From contig NC_049905.1 of NCBI RefSeq assembly GCF_001411555.2, positions 558,001 to 622,000 on the forward strand: a stretch of 64,000 nucleotides of DNA, written 5' to 3'. Below are positions 33,384 through 45,700 of this stretch, in pieces. Under the pieces are notes generated by a model, which searched no databases, had not been told where the DNA came from, and saw only the letters and a program-made list of their open reading frames with translations. This DNA comes from Juglans regia (taxonomy: Eukaryota > Streptophyta > Magnoliopsida > Fagales > Juglandaceae). The position numbers and the translations under genes are program-made. Position 1 is the stretch's first letter, and each line of letters starts with the position of its first letter.

Positions 33384-34628
33384 ATGGAGGGGGAGATTAA
33401 CAAGTTCATAGAGGTTTGGATCTCAGTCTTCGTATGTCTTTCTTATTGCTATGCAATTAGTCAGATAGTCTCCAAAGGTCTTACAAGACTGCTTTGTATA
33501 CTCCCAATCTTATGCGTCTTTCTTTTTCTTCCTCTCTATATCCATTCGATTCATCTTGGATCCATATCTGCATTTTTCATTTCATGGCTTGCCAATTTCA
33601 AACTCTTACTCTTTGCTTTTGGTCAAGGCCCTCTGTGTTCTGACCCATCAATCTCTCTGGGGCGCTTTGTAGCTGTTGGTTGCTTTCCCATCAAGATCCA
33701 ACAAAAAATACCTCCAAAACCTTTAATACAGATACCTAGTAACACCCCAAATCAAACAGACTCTTCCCCACCCATAATATCGCATCTAAATGGCCACAAA
33801 AACGAAAAACTTCTGCCTCCAAAACCACTACCAGGGAAACCCAAATACACTCGGGATAAAACAAGCCCTTCTCCCCCAAAAATGTCATATCTTAATGGCA
33901 ACAGCAAAGACAACCCCACTTTCAAAAAGTCTAAAGATGGCCATGTATTCCCCATAAAGCATGCAGTAATGGGCGTCCTTTTGGCCATTATGATACGTGT
34001 CTATGACTATAGTGAGCATATCCATCCAAAGGTCATATTGCTTCTCTATTGCTTTCATATTTATTTCCTCCTTGAAATCATCCTAGCCGTGGCGGCAGCC
34101 CTGGCTCGAGCCTTATTAGGAGTGGAGTTGGAGCCTCAGTTCAATGAGCCTTACCTCACGACCTCACTACAAGACTTCTGGGGCAGGAGGTGGAACCTCA
34201 TGGTCACCAACATCCTACGAATGACCGTATACAACCCCACCCGCCATGCTGCCACACGTGTCATTGGACGCAAGTGGGCCTCACTCCCAGCCATCTTAAC
34301 CACATTCTTGGTGTCGGGGCTCATGCACGAGCTCGTGTTCTACTCCATGGGGCGCTCGAGGCCAACTTGGGAGGTAACCTGGTTCTTCATCCTCCATGGT
34401 GGTTGTTTAATAGTTGAGATTGTCTCGAAGACATTTTTCTCCAGCAGGTGGCGGTTGCCTTGGCTGATCTCGGGGCCCTTGACCGTCGGATTTGTTATAG
34501 TCACCAGTTTTTGGCTGTTCTTTCCGCAGTTCCTCCTGTTTAAGGCTGACGAGAGGGCATTTCAAGAGTACGCAGCCTTGGGCGAATTCTGGAAGAATGT
34601 CACTCGCAGAATCCTTCAAGTTTTTTAA
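33384..34628 (+). CDS. ASAT1: MBOAT wax-synthase-type acyltransferase (acyl-CoA--sterol O-acyltransferase 1-like), intronless
   Basis: Integral ER membrane enzyme that transfers a fatty acyl group from acyl-CoA to a sterol or long-chain alcohol; homologues are annotated ASAT1 or wax synthase. 414 aa with about seven hydrophobic segments (roughly 10-28, 35-56, 60-80, 192-205, 217-241, 300-316, 332-348, 362-385). Family motifs: NFKLLLFAFGQGPL (71-84), SLQDFWGRRWNLMVTNILRM (261-280) and SGLMHELVFY (311-320), with His315 the probable catalytic histidine. The loop at 105-185 is Pro/Lys-rich and holds a repeat (SSPPIISHLNG / SPSPPKMSYLNG). One exon, as in related plant genes. Substrate specificity cannot be read from sequence. 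Homologue of At3g51970, next to the At3g51990-like kinase. Confidence 0.88.
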   Translation: MEGEINKFIEVWISVFVCLSYCYAISQIVSKGLTRLLCILPILCVFLFLPLYIHSIHLGSISAFFISWLANFKLLLFAFGQGPLCSDPSISLGRFVAVGCFPIKIQQKIPPKPLIQIPSNTPNQTDSSPPIISHLNGHKNEKLLPPKPLPGKPKYTRDKTSPSPPKMSYLNGNSKDNPTFKKSKDGHVFPIKHAVMGVLLAIMIRVYDYSEHIHPKVILLLYCFHIYFLLEIILAVAAALARALLGVELEPQFNEPYLTTSLQDFWGRRWNLMVTNILRMTVYNPTRHAATRVIGRKWASLPAILTTFLVSGLMHELVFYSMGRSRPTWEVTWFFILHGGCLIVEIVSKTFFSSRWRLPWLISGPLTVGFVIVTSFWLFFPQFLLFKADERAFQEYAALGEFWKNVTRRILQVF

Positions 34629-35541
34629 AGATAAATTGAAGCTGAAACTCTCTGCAATTGAACTTGTCTGTTGTATCAATTAAGAAAGTCTGTCACGGGT
34701 GAATCTTTTTATTCCATGGCATCTCAGGCATTCTCGTAAGTGTAGTTTAAGTACCAAGATACGTGCATTCTACCCCAAAACACGAAAAATATCTGTGCAT
34801 ATAAAAACTCTCACGGCCTGTCAAACTCAAAGCACGTGAAACCATTTGGTTGTGATGGATAACACTTTGTTTGCTCTGCGAGTCTTATGCTGAATAATAG
34901 TTCAGAAGATCAACCATTTCCATCACTGAAAAATGGTTTGTAGAACGTTGAGTTTTAAAGTAGACAAATTTAAGACCTATGTAAAACAAATCCATTTTTT
35001 AATTGCTCTGCAAGACTTGCACACTTTATGACTGTATTTAACATTACTCTTTCACCATTACTCGAGTAATTATCTTTTGGTTTCGTCTATGTTTGCTTGC
35101 TTGCGTTATTCTGCACTGAAATCCTTACTTCTCAAGAAAAAAAAAAAAAAAGAAAAAAAAAAGTAGATTGCATCTTAAGAAAGGAGATTAATTAACTTGC
35201 GCTTAATGATTGACACTTTGATTAATATGGAAACAAAAACACAGTCAATATGACATAACCACGAAAATTAGCCACTAAAACAGGTCATACAGAAATCTGA
35301 GATGCACAGAAGCCCATAAAATATTTCAATCACACATCTAGTTTATTAACATGACAGGTCAGAACATTAGATTAAACCATTGATCAGTCTGGTCTGGTTT
35401 CTGCATACAAACGTTTACCGTTTATCAATCATTATGTTGACGTATGATCTTTCCAAATTATACAATTATATTTAACTTGGTTAAATTGATTTAGATTATT
35501 AAACTACAAAAATCAGATGAAAAAAAAATGTCTTTTACCAA
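34629..35541. other. Convergent intergenic region
   Basis: Holds the 3' ends of the ASAT1-like and GIY-YIG genes. It contains a degraded family D MITE (34928-35049) and an interrupted A tract at 35139-35162. No gene seen. Confidence 0.55.
34928..35049. mobile_element. Degraded family D MITE, copy 4
   Basis: The left gaaaaatggtttgtagaacg and right gactgtatttaacattactc resemble the termini of the copies at 19271 and 31394. The interior is shortened. The target duplication is not clear. Confidence 0.4.
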
Positions 35542-38267
35542 TCAGTAAGGATTCAATTGCCAGTCAATTTCTAGGTGACGGCAATCAAACAAACCTTTAA
35601 CTCTATTCAGAGCTGCTTGCCTATGCTGCAACAAGTGAAGTGAGGTCTCATCCAAATGCTTTGGAATTTCTTTGTTTTCCTTTCTGCGTGGCAATTTCCT
35701 CGAAAATCTTTTCCATTTTGATTCAAACTCACAAGCTACAAATGTGATTAAGAAAACAAACAAAAAGCACTGTCACAACCACCCCCAAACAACAGTATAT
35801 CATTGGTCAACTAAGTAAAACAAAATCTAAAGAAGAACATGATCATGAGATATTAACATTTCCAATCCACTAAAACCGGGTTATGCATACAGTTACAATG
35901 GTAGCACACAAAGAGGATCATGGACTGGTTGAACAACACTACACAAGCATGTTCAAAAAGAAAAAGACAGAGATATCCAACTAGCTAACTGGGGATATTC
36001 AGCCAATATAAGTTTATAATAGGCCTTAAATGTTATTACATTCTGTAAAGAATATGGAAACAATATTCTCTGATAAACCAGAGCAGGTTAGTTATCAGCA
36101 GTATGCCAAATCAAATCGTCATGCTTGTTGACAAAATTTTCATCAAGTGTATGCAGTATGCAAATAAGAAGTGGGAATTCAGCTACTCCCAAATGTATCA
36201 CTGATGTAAAGAAGAAACAGTCTAGCTAAATGTCTGATTTCACTGGAAAGAGTTTACTGTCATTAAGCAAATTACTTGCTAAATAGTTTCGTAAATTTGA
36301 AAACACCATCTTTAACTATCCGAGGAAAACTCTAAGCCATATCTGGGCTTATAATCCAGAATAATTAGTCAATGTTACAGTTGGAGTTCCTTGGAATCAT
36401 TACAAAGGTTAAGAACTTCTCCCTCACGGGCAAAGTGGGATCCCATTCACCACCTTCTTGTTCTCAATCCAGGTATTTCGACATCAATTGTCATAGCAAT
36501 TCAATCCAGAAGTTAAGACAAGAGTAGATGATAGATGTCAGGGAAGGTCATAAACTGTTAGTGCCTATAAAGTATCTGCAATTAACAAATTGGTTGCACT
36601 ATGTAGAAGTAGCTATATAGCATTTTGCCACCATAATGGGCTTTCTTCTTCCTTTTTTCATTTTCTCATCGTGACAACTACCATCCAAGTACCTTTGTAA
36701 TGCAATTCAAATGATAGCAATAAATGAATGAATATGCAGCGCACCAAAAATAGGTTGATTTTATTATTATATATAAAAATGTATGGAATTCGATGAGATG
36801 ATAATAGAAATCCCAAGAAAATGAGGCTAAAGAGAAGTAAAACCAACAAAAAAAAAAAAAAAACAATAGAACCAAGAACGTCAAAGAGTTCACAAGATTT
36901 TTTTCAAATTCTACACTTATGAGACAGCATAAACTCACAGAATGTTAGCAACTTGCTTTCTGCAAATTAAGATACCTTCGCTTTGATCCTTATAGCCCCG
37001 GATAACGCATGCACATACCCATGGCCTTCCTGCCCGAGATGCTTTTGCACCACCTCTAAGTTCACCATTATGTTGTTTGAGACTGCAGGAAAAGTTCCAT
37101 TTGTTAAAGCGAATATTGATGAGACTTGTCTAATATGAATGACAATAGGCTCTGAACCAGCTAACAGAAGCAAAATTTGCAACTATTGAGTGAAATGGAA
37201 GGTAAACCTTTTGCAAGCAGAAGTAGCTGCAGAACACCCGTGACTAATTCCTCTCTTATACATCTCCCCCCCCCCCCCCCCCCAAAAAAAAAAAAAAAAA
37301 ATTCCCTTACTCTTTTATTTTTCCCCTATAATAAATATTGATAGAAAATGCCACACTGCTTATGCACGTCTGAGGCATACGGTATACAAAGCCATAATTG
37401 CTAATAAGCTGGCAAACACCAACACTTGCACAAAAGAAACCTGAATACAAAGAGAAGTAGAGGTAACAAGTGGACCGTAGGAGGGAGGCACAAGAAGCTC
37501 CTAAGGAAAGTAATTTTTCTGGTTAGAACAACCTTACAAATCTTTTAAGGTTTCCAAAAGTACTAATAAGCATTAAAGGGAAAAAAATCTGAATTTTAGC
37601 ATAATACCAACAATTTTTTTAGTCAAACTCAGATAAGAGTATATGACTATTTGTTAATCCAAATCAACATGCTAAAAAAAACTGTAAACGACTTCAAGAT
37701 TTTAAAAGATTCAGGCATCAATTACAGATAAGAGCATATGCATGCACAGTATCTAATGAGATACAATCAAAATAACAAAATGAGACATTTTAAAGATTGC
37801 TTTTTTAATTCAATTCAACATACTCAGTCGAACCCATTATCAGCGGAGCAATTAGATAGCCATAGACACATAATCAAATTATAGAATTTGATATATCTTC
37901 GATCAAATTACAAACATCGAATTACCCCCCTTTTGTGCAGTAAAATAAATCAATTAAGATTTGCCCCGATGAGAATTCTCAACAATTCACCAAAAAACCC
38001 TTCAAAAGAATAAATCTTGCCAAAAACGTATGGAACGTACCGACGATGGAAATCGGTGGTGACCCCAACGTAGGTTTTGATGGGGGCGTTGGTGGAGAGA
38101 ATGAGGTATACGCACCATGATCTTGAGCTCAATCTATCTAGAGATACTCTTGGTGTTGGCGATGATGATGAGCATGATTGTGATGGTGATGACGATGATT
38201 TTGATGGGTTAGGATCAGGGAATGGGTTTTTAAGAGATCGGAATGTCCTAGACAGCAGCCTCACCAT
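35542..38267 (-). CDS. HIGLE: GIY-YIG endonuclease of the SLX1/HIGLE lineage, 3 exons
   Basis: Small structure-specific nuclease related to Arabidopsis At2g30350 (HIGLE/SLX1-like), a family implicated in branched-DNA resolution and small-RNA processing. Exons on the minus strand: 38041-38267, 36976-37082 and 35542-35735; phases close to 528 nt (175 aa). The start chosen is the ATG at 38267 (MVRLLSRTFRSLK); upstream in-frame sequence begins with a TTG. A Ser/Pro-rich leader (about 15-45) precedes WCVYLILSTNAPIKTYVGVT, the GIY-YIG strand pair (here VYL ... YVG), then TTDFHRRLKQHNGE with the catalytic Arg, GGAKASRAGRPW, and a C-terminal FESKWKRFSRKLP with the metal-binding Glu. There is no RING/PHD domain, unlike fungal SLX1, consistent with the plant single-domain form. 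Confidence 0.85.
37267..37301. repeat. Poly(C)-poly(A) tract
   Basis: A C run of about 17 is followed directly by an A run of about 18, in intron 1 of the GIY-YIG gene. Homopolymer length is likely unreliable. Confidence 0.85.
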
Positions 38268-39356
38268 CTCGGGCAGTACTTCTAGCTTTGGAAAGTTTGT
38301 CAATCTTTGAATCTTCCCGATTGGAAGTTAAAGTTTGGGATTGTATTTTTCTACCTCAAAATGATTTTTTTTTTTTTTTTCTTGCAAGTGTGAACCTCAA
38401 CGAGAAAGAGGAGGTACATCCGCTGCCTCAGACGTCGGTCTATGTTTTTGTTTAACCAAGACGTTAACTAAAATTGACTGCGCAATAATGGATGAGAAAT
38501 TCCAACAAATATCTTAATTAAAAAGTTACAACATATGAGCTAAAAATAAACGGGAACTGAAACTTAAAACCAACGAATTAACTAACTTTTGCTGGGATAT
38601 GCGCTGCAGCACTGACTTTTTCTCCATTTTGTATGCTACCTATAACATGAAAACTTGAAAAGATCTCGTGAATATCCGCCATGAAAACCGCTTTGATTTT
38701 TTTTTTTGTAATAGGCTGTCATGAAAACCGCGCGCTTGTTTTGCTGTTGTATCAGTTCAAATGATTCTCATGGAGCATAAAAAGTATTTGTACATCAAAC
38801 AAGTTTTCCGTAATCTGAATTAACCCAAGCCAATATTAAAGCTTTTTTCTTATCTTTTCCTTTTGAAGGAGACTGAGAACCATGAAATGGGTTGACCATT
38901 AAATACATACACATTGTTATTATGTGCTGAATTAAACATTGTAAACAGTGTTTGGACTGCAAGGAACCACTGCTTTTGAAATTTGAGACGAATAGAACAT
39001 TGATAATGTAGGTTTGAATTTCGAGCACACAGCGCAGTGCACATTTGCTGAACATGAAGAAATGGAGTTTTGGGACGAAAGAGCACTCATGTTGCTGAAA
39101 TTTAGGTGACCGAGAGGGCTTGCGAGTTAAATTTCTCTGACCACAATGAATTGAATTACTGTATAGCTTTCTTTGCCTGTGACGAATGCAGCCATCTCTA
39201 GGCTTTTGGGGGCAAAGAAGTTGGGTATAAAAAGTAAGCTTTGGCTTCTAAAGAATACAAATGAGAAGTTGATAAATACTTACACAAGAATATGAGAATT
39301 AATATTGTACATTTCCAAATTCACCTTATGTTTTAGACAAAGGCAAATCCGCAATA
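38268..39356. other. Intergenic between GIY-YIG and PPH genes
   Basis: Promoter and 5' UTR side of the GIY-YIG gene and 3' UTR of PPH, both minus strand. A T run lies at 38366-38380. No gene, RNA or defined transposon was recognised. Confidence 0.5.
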
Positions 39357-42076
39357 TCACGATTTCCCAAAGAGAAATCTGATATAAGAGATTATCGTTT
39401 CCCAAAGTGAGAATTTAGATCCAAAGAAACGCACCCTCACTGATTTTCTTGATCCATCTCTCACAAATTCCAAGTCCCTGTCAATATTGCACAGGGCATT
39501 TTCATTTTCTCCATCATCAAGCAGAGGTAATGAAACTGAACCCTGGGTTTCTAGATTTTTTATCCACCCGCGCAATAAATAATTCACAACCTGTTGATAA
39601 CAAACGGTTACTAGTCTAAGCTCCCACAAAATAAAAGGATTAACTTCCAAAAATAAACAAATAAACAAGGTTCTATTTGTTCGACCAACTTAAATTGGAA
39701 AAAATAGTTAAATAAACCAGAGAAGACAAGCATCAGTTAGTAGTTGTGACTATTCTATACAACAAGATACATACCTCGGGGACTTCATCATGAGGACAAT
39801 GACCAGCTGGGCTGATCTCATAATATGGAGCTTCAGGCACCCGCCGTTTCACCTGAAGCCCCCAGACAGGTCTCACCCAGGGGTCTTCTTTTCCATACAT
39901 GAGGCAGATTGGTACATTGTTCATGTGAGATCTACAGATAAAAATGAACTGGAAATCCATAACTTTGAACAAAAAAAAGGGGGAAAGAAGACACTAGAAA
40001 TGTGTAGCAGCTTGATCCTTTGTAATATTCACCTTAATAAAGCTTCCCTAAAAGATAATTTTCCCTGAGGAGCAAACATGATTGAGGCAAATGATGCAGC
40101 AGCAGCTGGATGCTGTGTTATCTCAAGTATACGAGAAAACACCTTGTCAACATTTGTTGAATGATCTGCATAAACTTGCTTGAGTACTTCTGCAATACTC
40201 CTAGGATCACTTACTTTTTGCCAACTGAAGTCTCGCAAAAAAAAAAAATGAAGATGCTGTTAGTCAATAGAGTTTGAACATATAAATTCCAAAATTTTCA
40301 TTTTTCAAGCCTTAGACTCCACACTAGCGGAAATTTTTTTGATAAGATGATGTGATGTCCATTGATTTGAGATGCAACGCTAGTTTATGTAAACTAGCGT
40401 TGCATCTCAAATCACCTGGTATCTGATTGTGAAATGCAGGAACGTATCCCAAAAACAGAAACCAGGTGATCCAAACAATTACTTAAACTTACATAAGTTC
40501 TGTGAGCTTTCTCACAATGGAAGGCAGGGGAAATGTTCCGGCCCATGGAAATACTTTTGCTAGTCGAGGAGATCTTATGGGGTTTGGTAGAAATCCCCAA
40601 AAAGGGGTTGCATTAAGCAATGTTACACCTTTCACCAAATGAGGACAGCATGCTGCAACATATAGGGCCACAAATCCTCCAAGTGAGTTTCCGACGATAT
40701 AGACTGGCTCACCAATAACCTGAAAAAGAATGACTGATTTATTCTCCTTGGTTATAAACTAAATTGAAGCAATCCTATATCTGAAATCTAGTAGCAGGCC
40801 AAGTTGATAATATGTTCCAGATCCTAAATCTATGTTGACTGAAATAGCAACAAAATCTTGCTCTTAGTCAGGTTCCTGCATGGCTATCAAAAGATTATGT
40901 GTAACGAGAATGGTATTTGACAGGTGATATGACAAATGTTTAAAAAAGAAAAAAGTTTCTTGTCTACAAAGACAAGACGTTGTCATCTAACATATACTGA
41001 TGAAGAAAATACTTGAACTACCATAAAAGTTAAACTAACCAGTGATATTAAGATGGATTGACAGCCACTGATTTGCTCAAAAGTTTGAAATCACATAGAT
41101 GAAATATAATGGGATTAACCATGATGAACTAAACCAACAAGATCGAGTATTATGTAAAGGCTATCATGAACTTAACGTATTATTTAGACCATATGGATTG
41201 GAAGAAACATGAAAGTCAAACCAACTTAATTACCAAATACACGGTGTAGTGCTCATTTTGGTACCACATCAAGAAGTAAAGTGACAACAAGAAAAGAGTG
41301 GAAAATTTTAGCCAATAGCATACCTGTTCTATGAAATATTGAACTTGATCCCGCCATAAATCAATAGAGTAAACAAGATCACTTGCCCATGGTTTGGTTT
41401 CATCTCCAAAGCCCCAGGCATGATCTTTCCTCTCTGATGTATCACCTCCTTCACTAGAACTAGGAGTAGGATCTTCCACAGGCAATGACATGCCTTGCCC
41501 AAGAAAATCAATTGCGCAAACTCTAAAATCGCGTCCTAAATCCTTTAGTTGTTTCTCATAATGAAAAGAACCAACACCAAAACCAGGAAGAAAGAGCACC
41601 TTTGGGGAATTCACATTTTCACACCCTGCTTTCTCATAATGTACATTGAATTTAGGCTTCCATTCCCAGAAACAACTACTGACTGGAGCAATAGATTCAC
41701 TGTCGGATTCATCTGGCAAGTTTGGAATTACAACCTTTGTCCCTGACTCCCCCTTTTCTGAAATATCTCTAGCATCATCTTCCGCACCAATCACATAACC
41801 ATCGTATCCTCCACTCAGGACCTTCGATTCAACATTTCTAAAGCCTTGAAGGATATTTAGTGAACTAGAGCTGCCCTGGTTGCTGAGCTTCTTTACAAAA
41901 AGAGACTGATCCAAATTGCATAATCTCAAAGATCCACACTTGGAATGAATTTTAGTGCACTTATTTTTTCTGAAGTTGAGCTTTGAATGACGTGAATTTG
42001 AGCTTTTCAGAACCAATTCCAGTCTTAAATTTACATCACGAGAGAGTGGTGCAAAGTTGTACGAGAGAATTTCCAT
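39357..42076 (-). CDS. PPH: Pheophytinase, chloroplastic (PPH), 5 coding exons
   Basis: Alpha/beta hydrolase that removes phytol from pheophytin a during chlorophyll breakdown in senescing chloroplasts. Minus-strand exons: 41324-42076, 40493-40719, 40033-40224, 39775-39931, 39357-39590; phases close to 1563 nt (520 aa, somewhat longer than the Arabidopsis protein). The start is the ATG at 42076 (MEILSYNFAPLSRD), as in Arabidopsis. The Ser/Arg/Lys-rich N-terminus is a likely transit peptide. Motifs: VLFLPGFGVGSFHYEKQL (oxyanion region), nucleophile in VGNSLGG (about Ser263), PHLVKGVTLLNATPFWGF, YGKEDPWVRP (about Asp407) and SPAGHCPHDEVPE (about His435). Exon 1 is followed upstream by a probable 5'-UTR intron. 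A perfect palindrome lies in coding intron 2. Senescence control is expected from the family, not shown here. Confidence 0.95.
40364..40413. repeat. Perfect 50-bp palindrome (24-bp arms, 2-nt centre)
   Basis: The arm at 40364-40387 (gatttgagatgcaacgctag, then ttta) is the exact reverse complement of 40390-40413, separated only by tg. It lies in the PPH intron between exons 40493-40719 and 40033-40224. No longer TIR element could be delimited around it. Confidence 0.95.
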
Positions 42077-42122
42077 AGCAAAGAAACTATGCCTGTAATG
42101 GCCACCCAAAGCAAATGATTTT

Positions 42123-42685
42123 CTGTTTTTAGAAGAAGAATGATGAAATCAAATTATGTAAGTTTAAAGTTGTATCAGTCTCCAAAATGGTTACATCTAC
42201 CTAGCACAAAGCCGAAAATAAACAAAAATAAAAAAATTATACAACTTTTACCATCCTTTATCATGCAACTTTTTTCTTTCTTAAAAACCAAACAAAGCTT
42301 AGAGATTGGGAAGAAACAGGTATAAACAGATATTATTGAAAAATATAGTTGTAAGATTAAATCACACCAAGCAAATGCTTCCAGTCTTTTGAACTTAAAG
42401 AAAATAAAACAAATTCCATTCCTTTTCCATAAAAAACTCAACTCAAGAAGAGAACTTTGCAATTACTATTTCAGTCTTTCTAGCTCCATCAACGAATCAA
42501 ACAGACCCAAAATCACTTCATAGGAAACCAAAAAAAACAAGGAAGCATACAGTTATTTACACACAGAAGAGCTTATTCATATATTGAAAAAAAAACCGAC
42601 TTGGGATTAGTATTACAATTACCAACTCCAAATAGCAAATCAAACAGACCCTCGGCAAGAACCAGAAGGAAAAATATCTACTAAC
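42123..42685 (-). other. Probable 5'-UTR intron of PPH
   Basis: On the minus strand a donor (gtaaag|gttagt) lies at 42685 and an acceptor (aaaacag|aaaatc) at 42123, 46 bases upstream of the PPH ATG. The upstream UTR exon would start near 42760, in a gagagag-rich stretch. Inferred from splice signals only. Confidence 0.5.
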
Positions 42686-42760
42686 CTTTACTTTTGAGAG
42701 AGAGAGGTGGCATCAGAGTCTGATACTCTCTGAAATCTGAGATTGTATTTTAGGAGGATT

Positions 42761-45700
42761 CTCCAAGTATTTAGGAGATTCTGACAAAAGAGAGAAATTG
42801 GGTTGCTTGAAAGCTTCAACTTCCTATTAAAGCCATGGAAAAAAAATATGGAATTTCTAAAAAGAAACTTTTGCGTGAACGTCAGTTACCAAAAATCCCC
42901 CACAGAGAAAGGAAAGTCCAGGATTGCTGTGATGTGCTTGTACATTGAATTATTGACCTTGTTTTGTACTTTTGTTTTTTTTTTTTTTCGGCCTTGTTTT
43001 GTAGTTTTCTATTACATTACAATTGGACGATGAGGGTTTTTAAAAATATAAATGTTTGTTATAAAAAAAAATATATATAAATGTTTTAATTACATATAAA
43101 TTTATATAAATAGATTTATAAATTAAAATAATTTAATATGATATATTAAATTATAAAATTATTTTTATTATATAATAAATACATATCACATCAAATCATT
43201 TTAATTTATAAATTTATTTTTATGAAATCTTTTTAAAAATATAACACTTTTCAAATAGCACTTCTCAAATAAAAAAATGCACAAGTATTTTTCATCATTA
43301 TTTATCATCAAGATTTTTGATTTATTTGAAATAGGCAAGGATACATAAAATTGATAAATTTTTTTATAAATATTAATATTAAAATTGATAAATGTCAATT
43401 TAAATTCTGTTTGGATTTTAAATCTCAAATTAAATTAGATATATCTAACGGCTACGATGTGGCCAGCAAATTAATGTCAAGAGGTCAATTTCAAAATTAC
43501 AAGCGGACGAACTGAAACTGGCGTAAATTATTTTGGTATTTTCTGGACAAAACAGACAATAGTCGGCGTTCGCTACAATCGGCTCCATCTCGATCCATTC
43601 ACATATATATTACATTCCAACCAAGATGTTTGAATTATTTTATTCGATAGAATATATCATTTATCTTACTTAGATAGTAAATTTTAATTTATAAAATTTA
43701 AAATTTAGATTTTAAATAAAATTATATCATAAAAATAATATGTATTATAATGTCTATTATTAGAGTAAGCTCTCGTTTAGATATAGAAATATTCTCAATT
43801 CATCTTATCTCATCATTACAATTTTTTAAAATTTTAATATAAAATATAATAAATAATTTAATTTTTTTTAATTTTAAAATAATAATAATATTAAAAATAA
43901 TATTTTAATAATATTTTATTTAATTCATTTAAAATCATCTTATCTCAAATCGGCAAGAAAACAATTGTGGCATGGACGTGGCAGTCTTTTGTATTACCAT
44001 CTGGCCGATTGTAATTAAGAAACTAGAAAGTCAGTTGTAGAGAATGAAAACCCATGGAGAGAGAGCACTTGTTCACGCCACGTCGCCATCCTTCTTTGTC
44101 TCTTCGTTGCTTCGGTTTTTCCTTCTTGCTCGAACGCCTGTTCCGATCACGTGTCCTCAGTTCTACCAATCAATTTTAAGAACCTCAACTCATACCTTCA
44201 ACTTTTATTGAATTTTATTTTATTTTTTATAATTAAAAATAGTAAGATGGAGCAATTGAGATGTCCTAGGGATTATAATAATAATAAAATAATTTATAAA
44301 AGTCTTAAATAGATAAATCTAGCACAAATTTTTATAAAAAAGTAAACTTTATTTTAAAAAATGAAAAAAAAACTATTCTTTTTTTTTTATATAAGATTCA
44401 CTTTTCTACAAAATACTTACTTGAAATTTATCTATTTAAAATATGTATCTAACATTGCTCGTAATAATATCGACCTCGTTGAAAACCATACAGAAGAGAT
44501 CGATCTAGTAAGTAAAAGGTCACAAACGTTTCTCTCAAATCAAGTTGAAACTATAGCTTAGAATTGATCAATTCTAAAAAACTTTGAATCTATATTTGAG
44601 TTTAGAGTTAATTAAAACCGAAAAAATATATATAAAACCAAATCATTGAATTGCCATGCATGGTGATCCTTCAACTTTATTTATTACTTTAATAACATGA
44701 GTAGTGTTATAGTAGTTCTTCCATCTTGATCTATATATTGGCCATCTTACAGGACAAGTACCCATAGAACAACTAGTTCTTCGATCCATTTGCAAGAGGG
44801 AATTAAGTGAATACATGATGATGAGCTTCATCATGATGATCTACCATAAAATCAAATTGATCTAACTTTGAACAATATCCGAACAATTAAAAACTGTATC
44901 ATGGAAAGAAAGCATGACGAATTCCAGCTCGGTCTTAATAATTTCAAAGTACTCTTGTTAATTTGAAGTTTGAATTGATCACAAACCCTTGCTGCATGCA
45001 AGATATAATTCATTAATTAATGCAGCCAATATGTCAAATGTTAGATTGAAAAGTGGTTTCAAGCAACTACCGTGGGACTGACATAAAACCAAATTAAAGA
45101 CCAATTAATTACCTAAACATGACAAGTCAAGCCTGGCCTAAAACAACAACTCAAATTCATTTACAATGGATCTCATGTGTATATAATCGTTGCCCTAACC
45201 AGTACGGCATGATGCAACATTAATTTGTTGCAGTCAAATTGGGAAATGGTCTTTCCGAAATGGCGTTTACCAAAGTCCAATTAAACCGTGAGAATTAAGC
45301 ACTGCATGCATATACATACTAGCTAGCTATAAGCTTCAAGCATCTGGTCTTTGTTTGATCTTTAACTTATAATCACACGACGTACAGCTTCGTAGCAAAT
45401 AACCCTCCATTCACGTCAGCTAGCTTCTCTCGGCGCTGCTAACATGCGCGCAGCATGTTGATTAAAGTCCTTAATGGGTTTTCTTGGTCGTCGTTCCAAC
45501 CAACTGATCGGTCTGGTCGTGTTTCAGCCACACAATACTACTGTTAATCGTTTACCGAAGTCTCCAAACTGGTAAAATTAAGGGAAATTATAAGGAGTAC
45601 TATATGCGCCAATTTTAGCATTAATTTGGAACGAGGACGTTCTAAGTTTCAAAGTGTTGATTAGTACTATGCGTGGTCCTTATAAGGACATCAAAGTCAT

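Noticed and set aside
38268..38303. Extended N-terminus of the GIY-YIG protein (TNFPKLEVLPE)
   Set aside because: It begins with TTG; the first ATG in frame is at 38267.
41216..42109. Longer PPH N-terminus (GGHYRHSFFA before MEIL)
   Set aside because: The extension would begin at a TTG codon; the family start MEI is at 42076 and the upstream bases belong to the 5' UTR.
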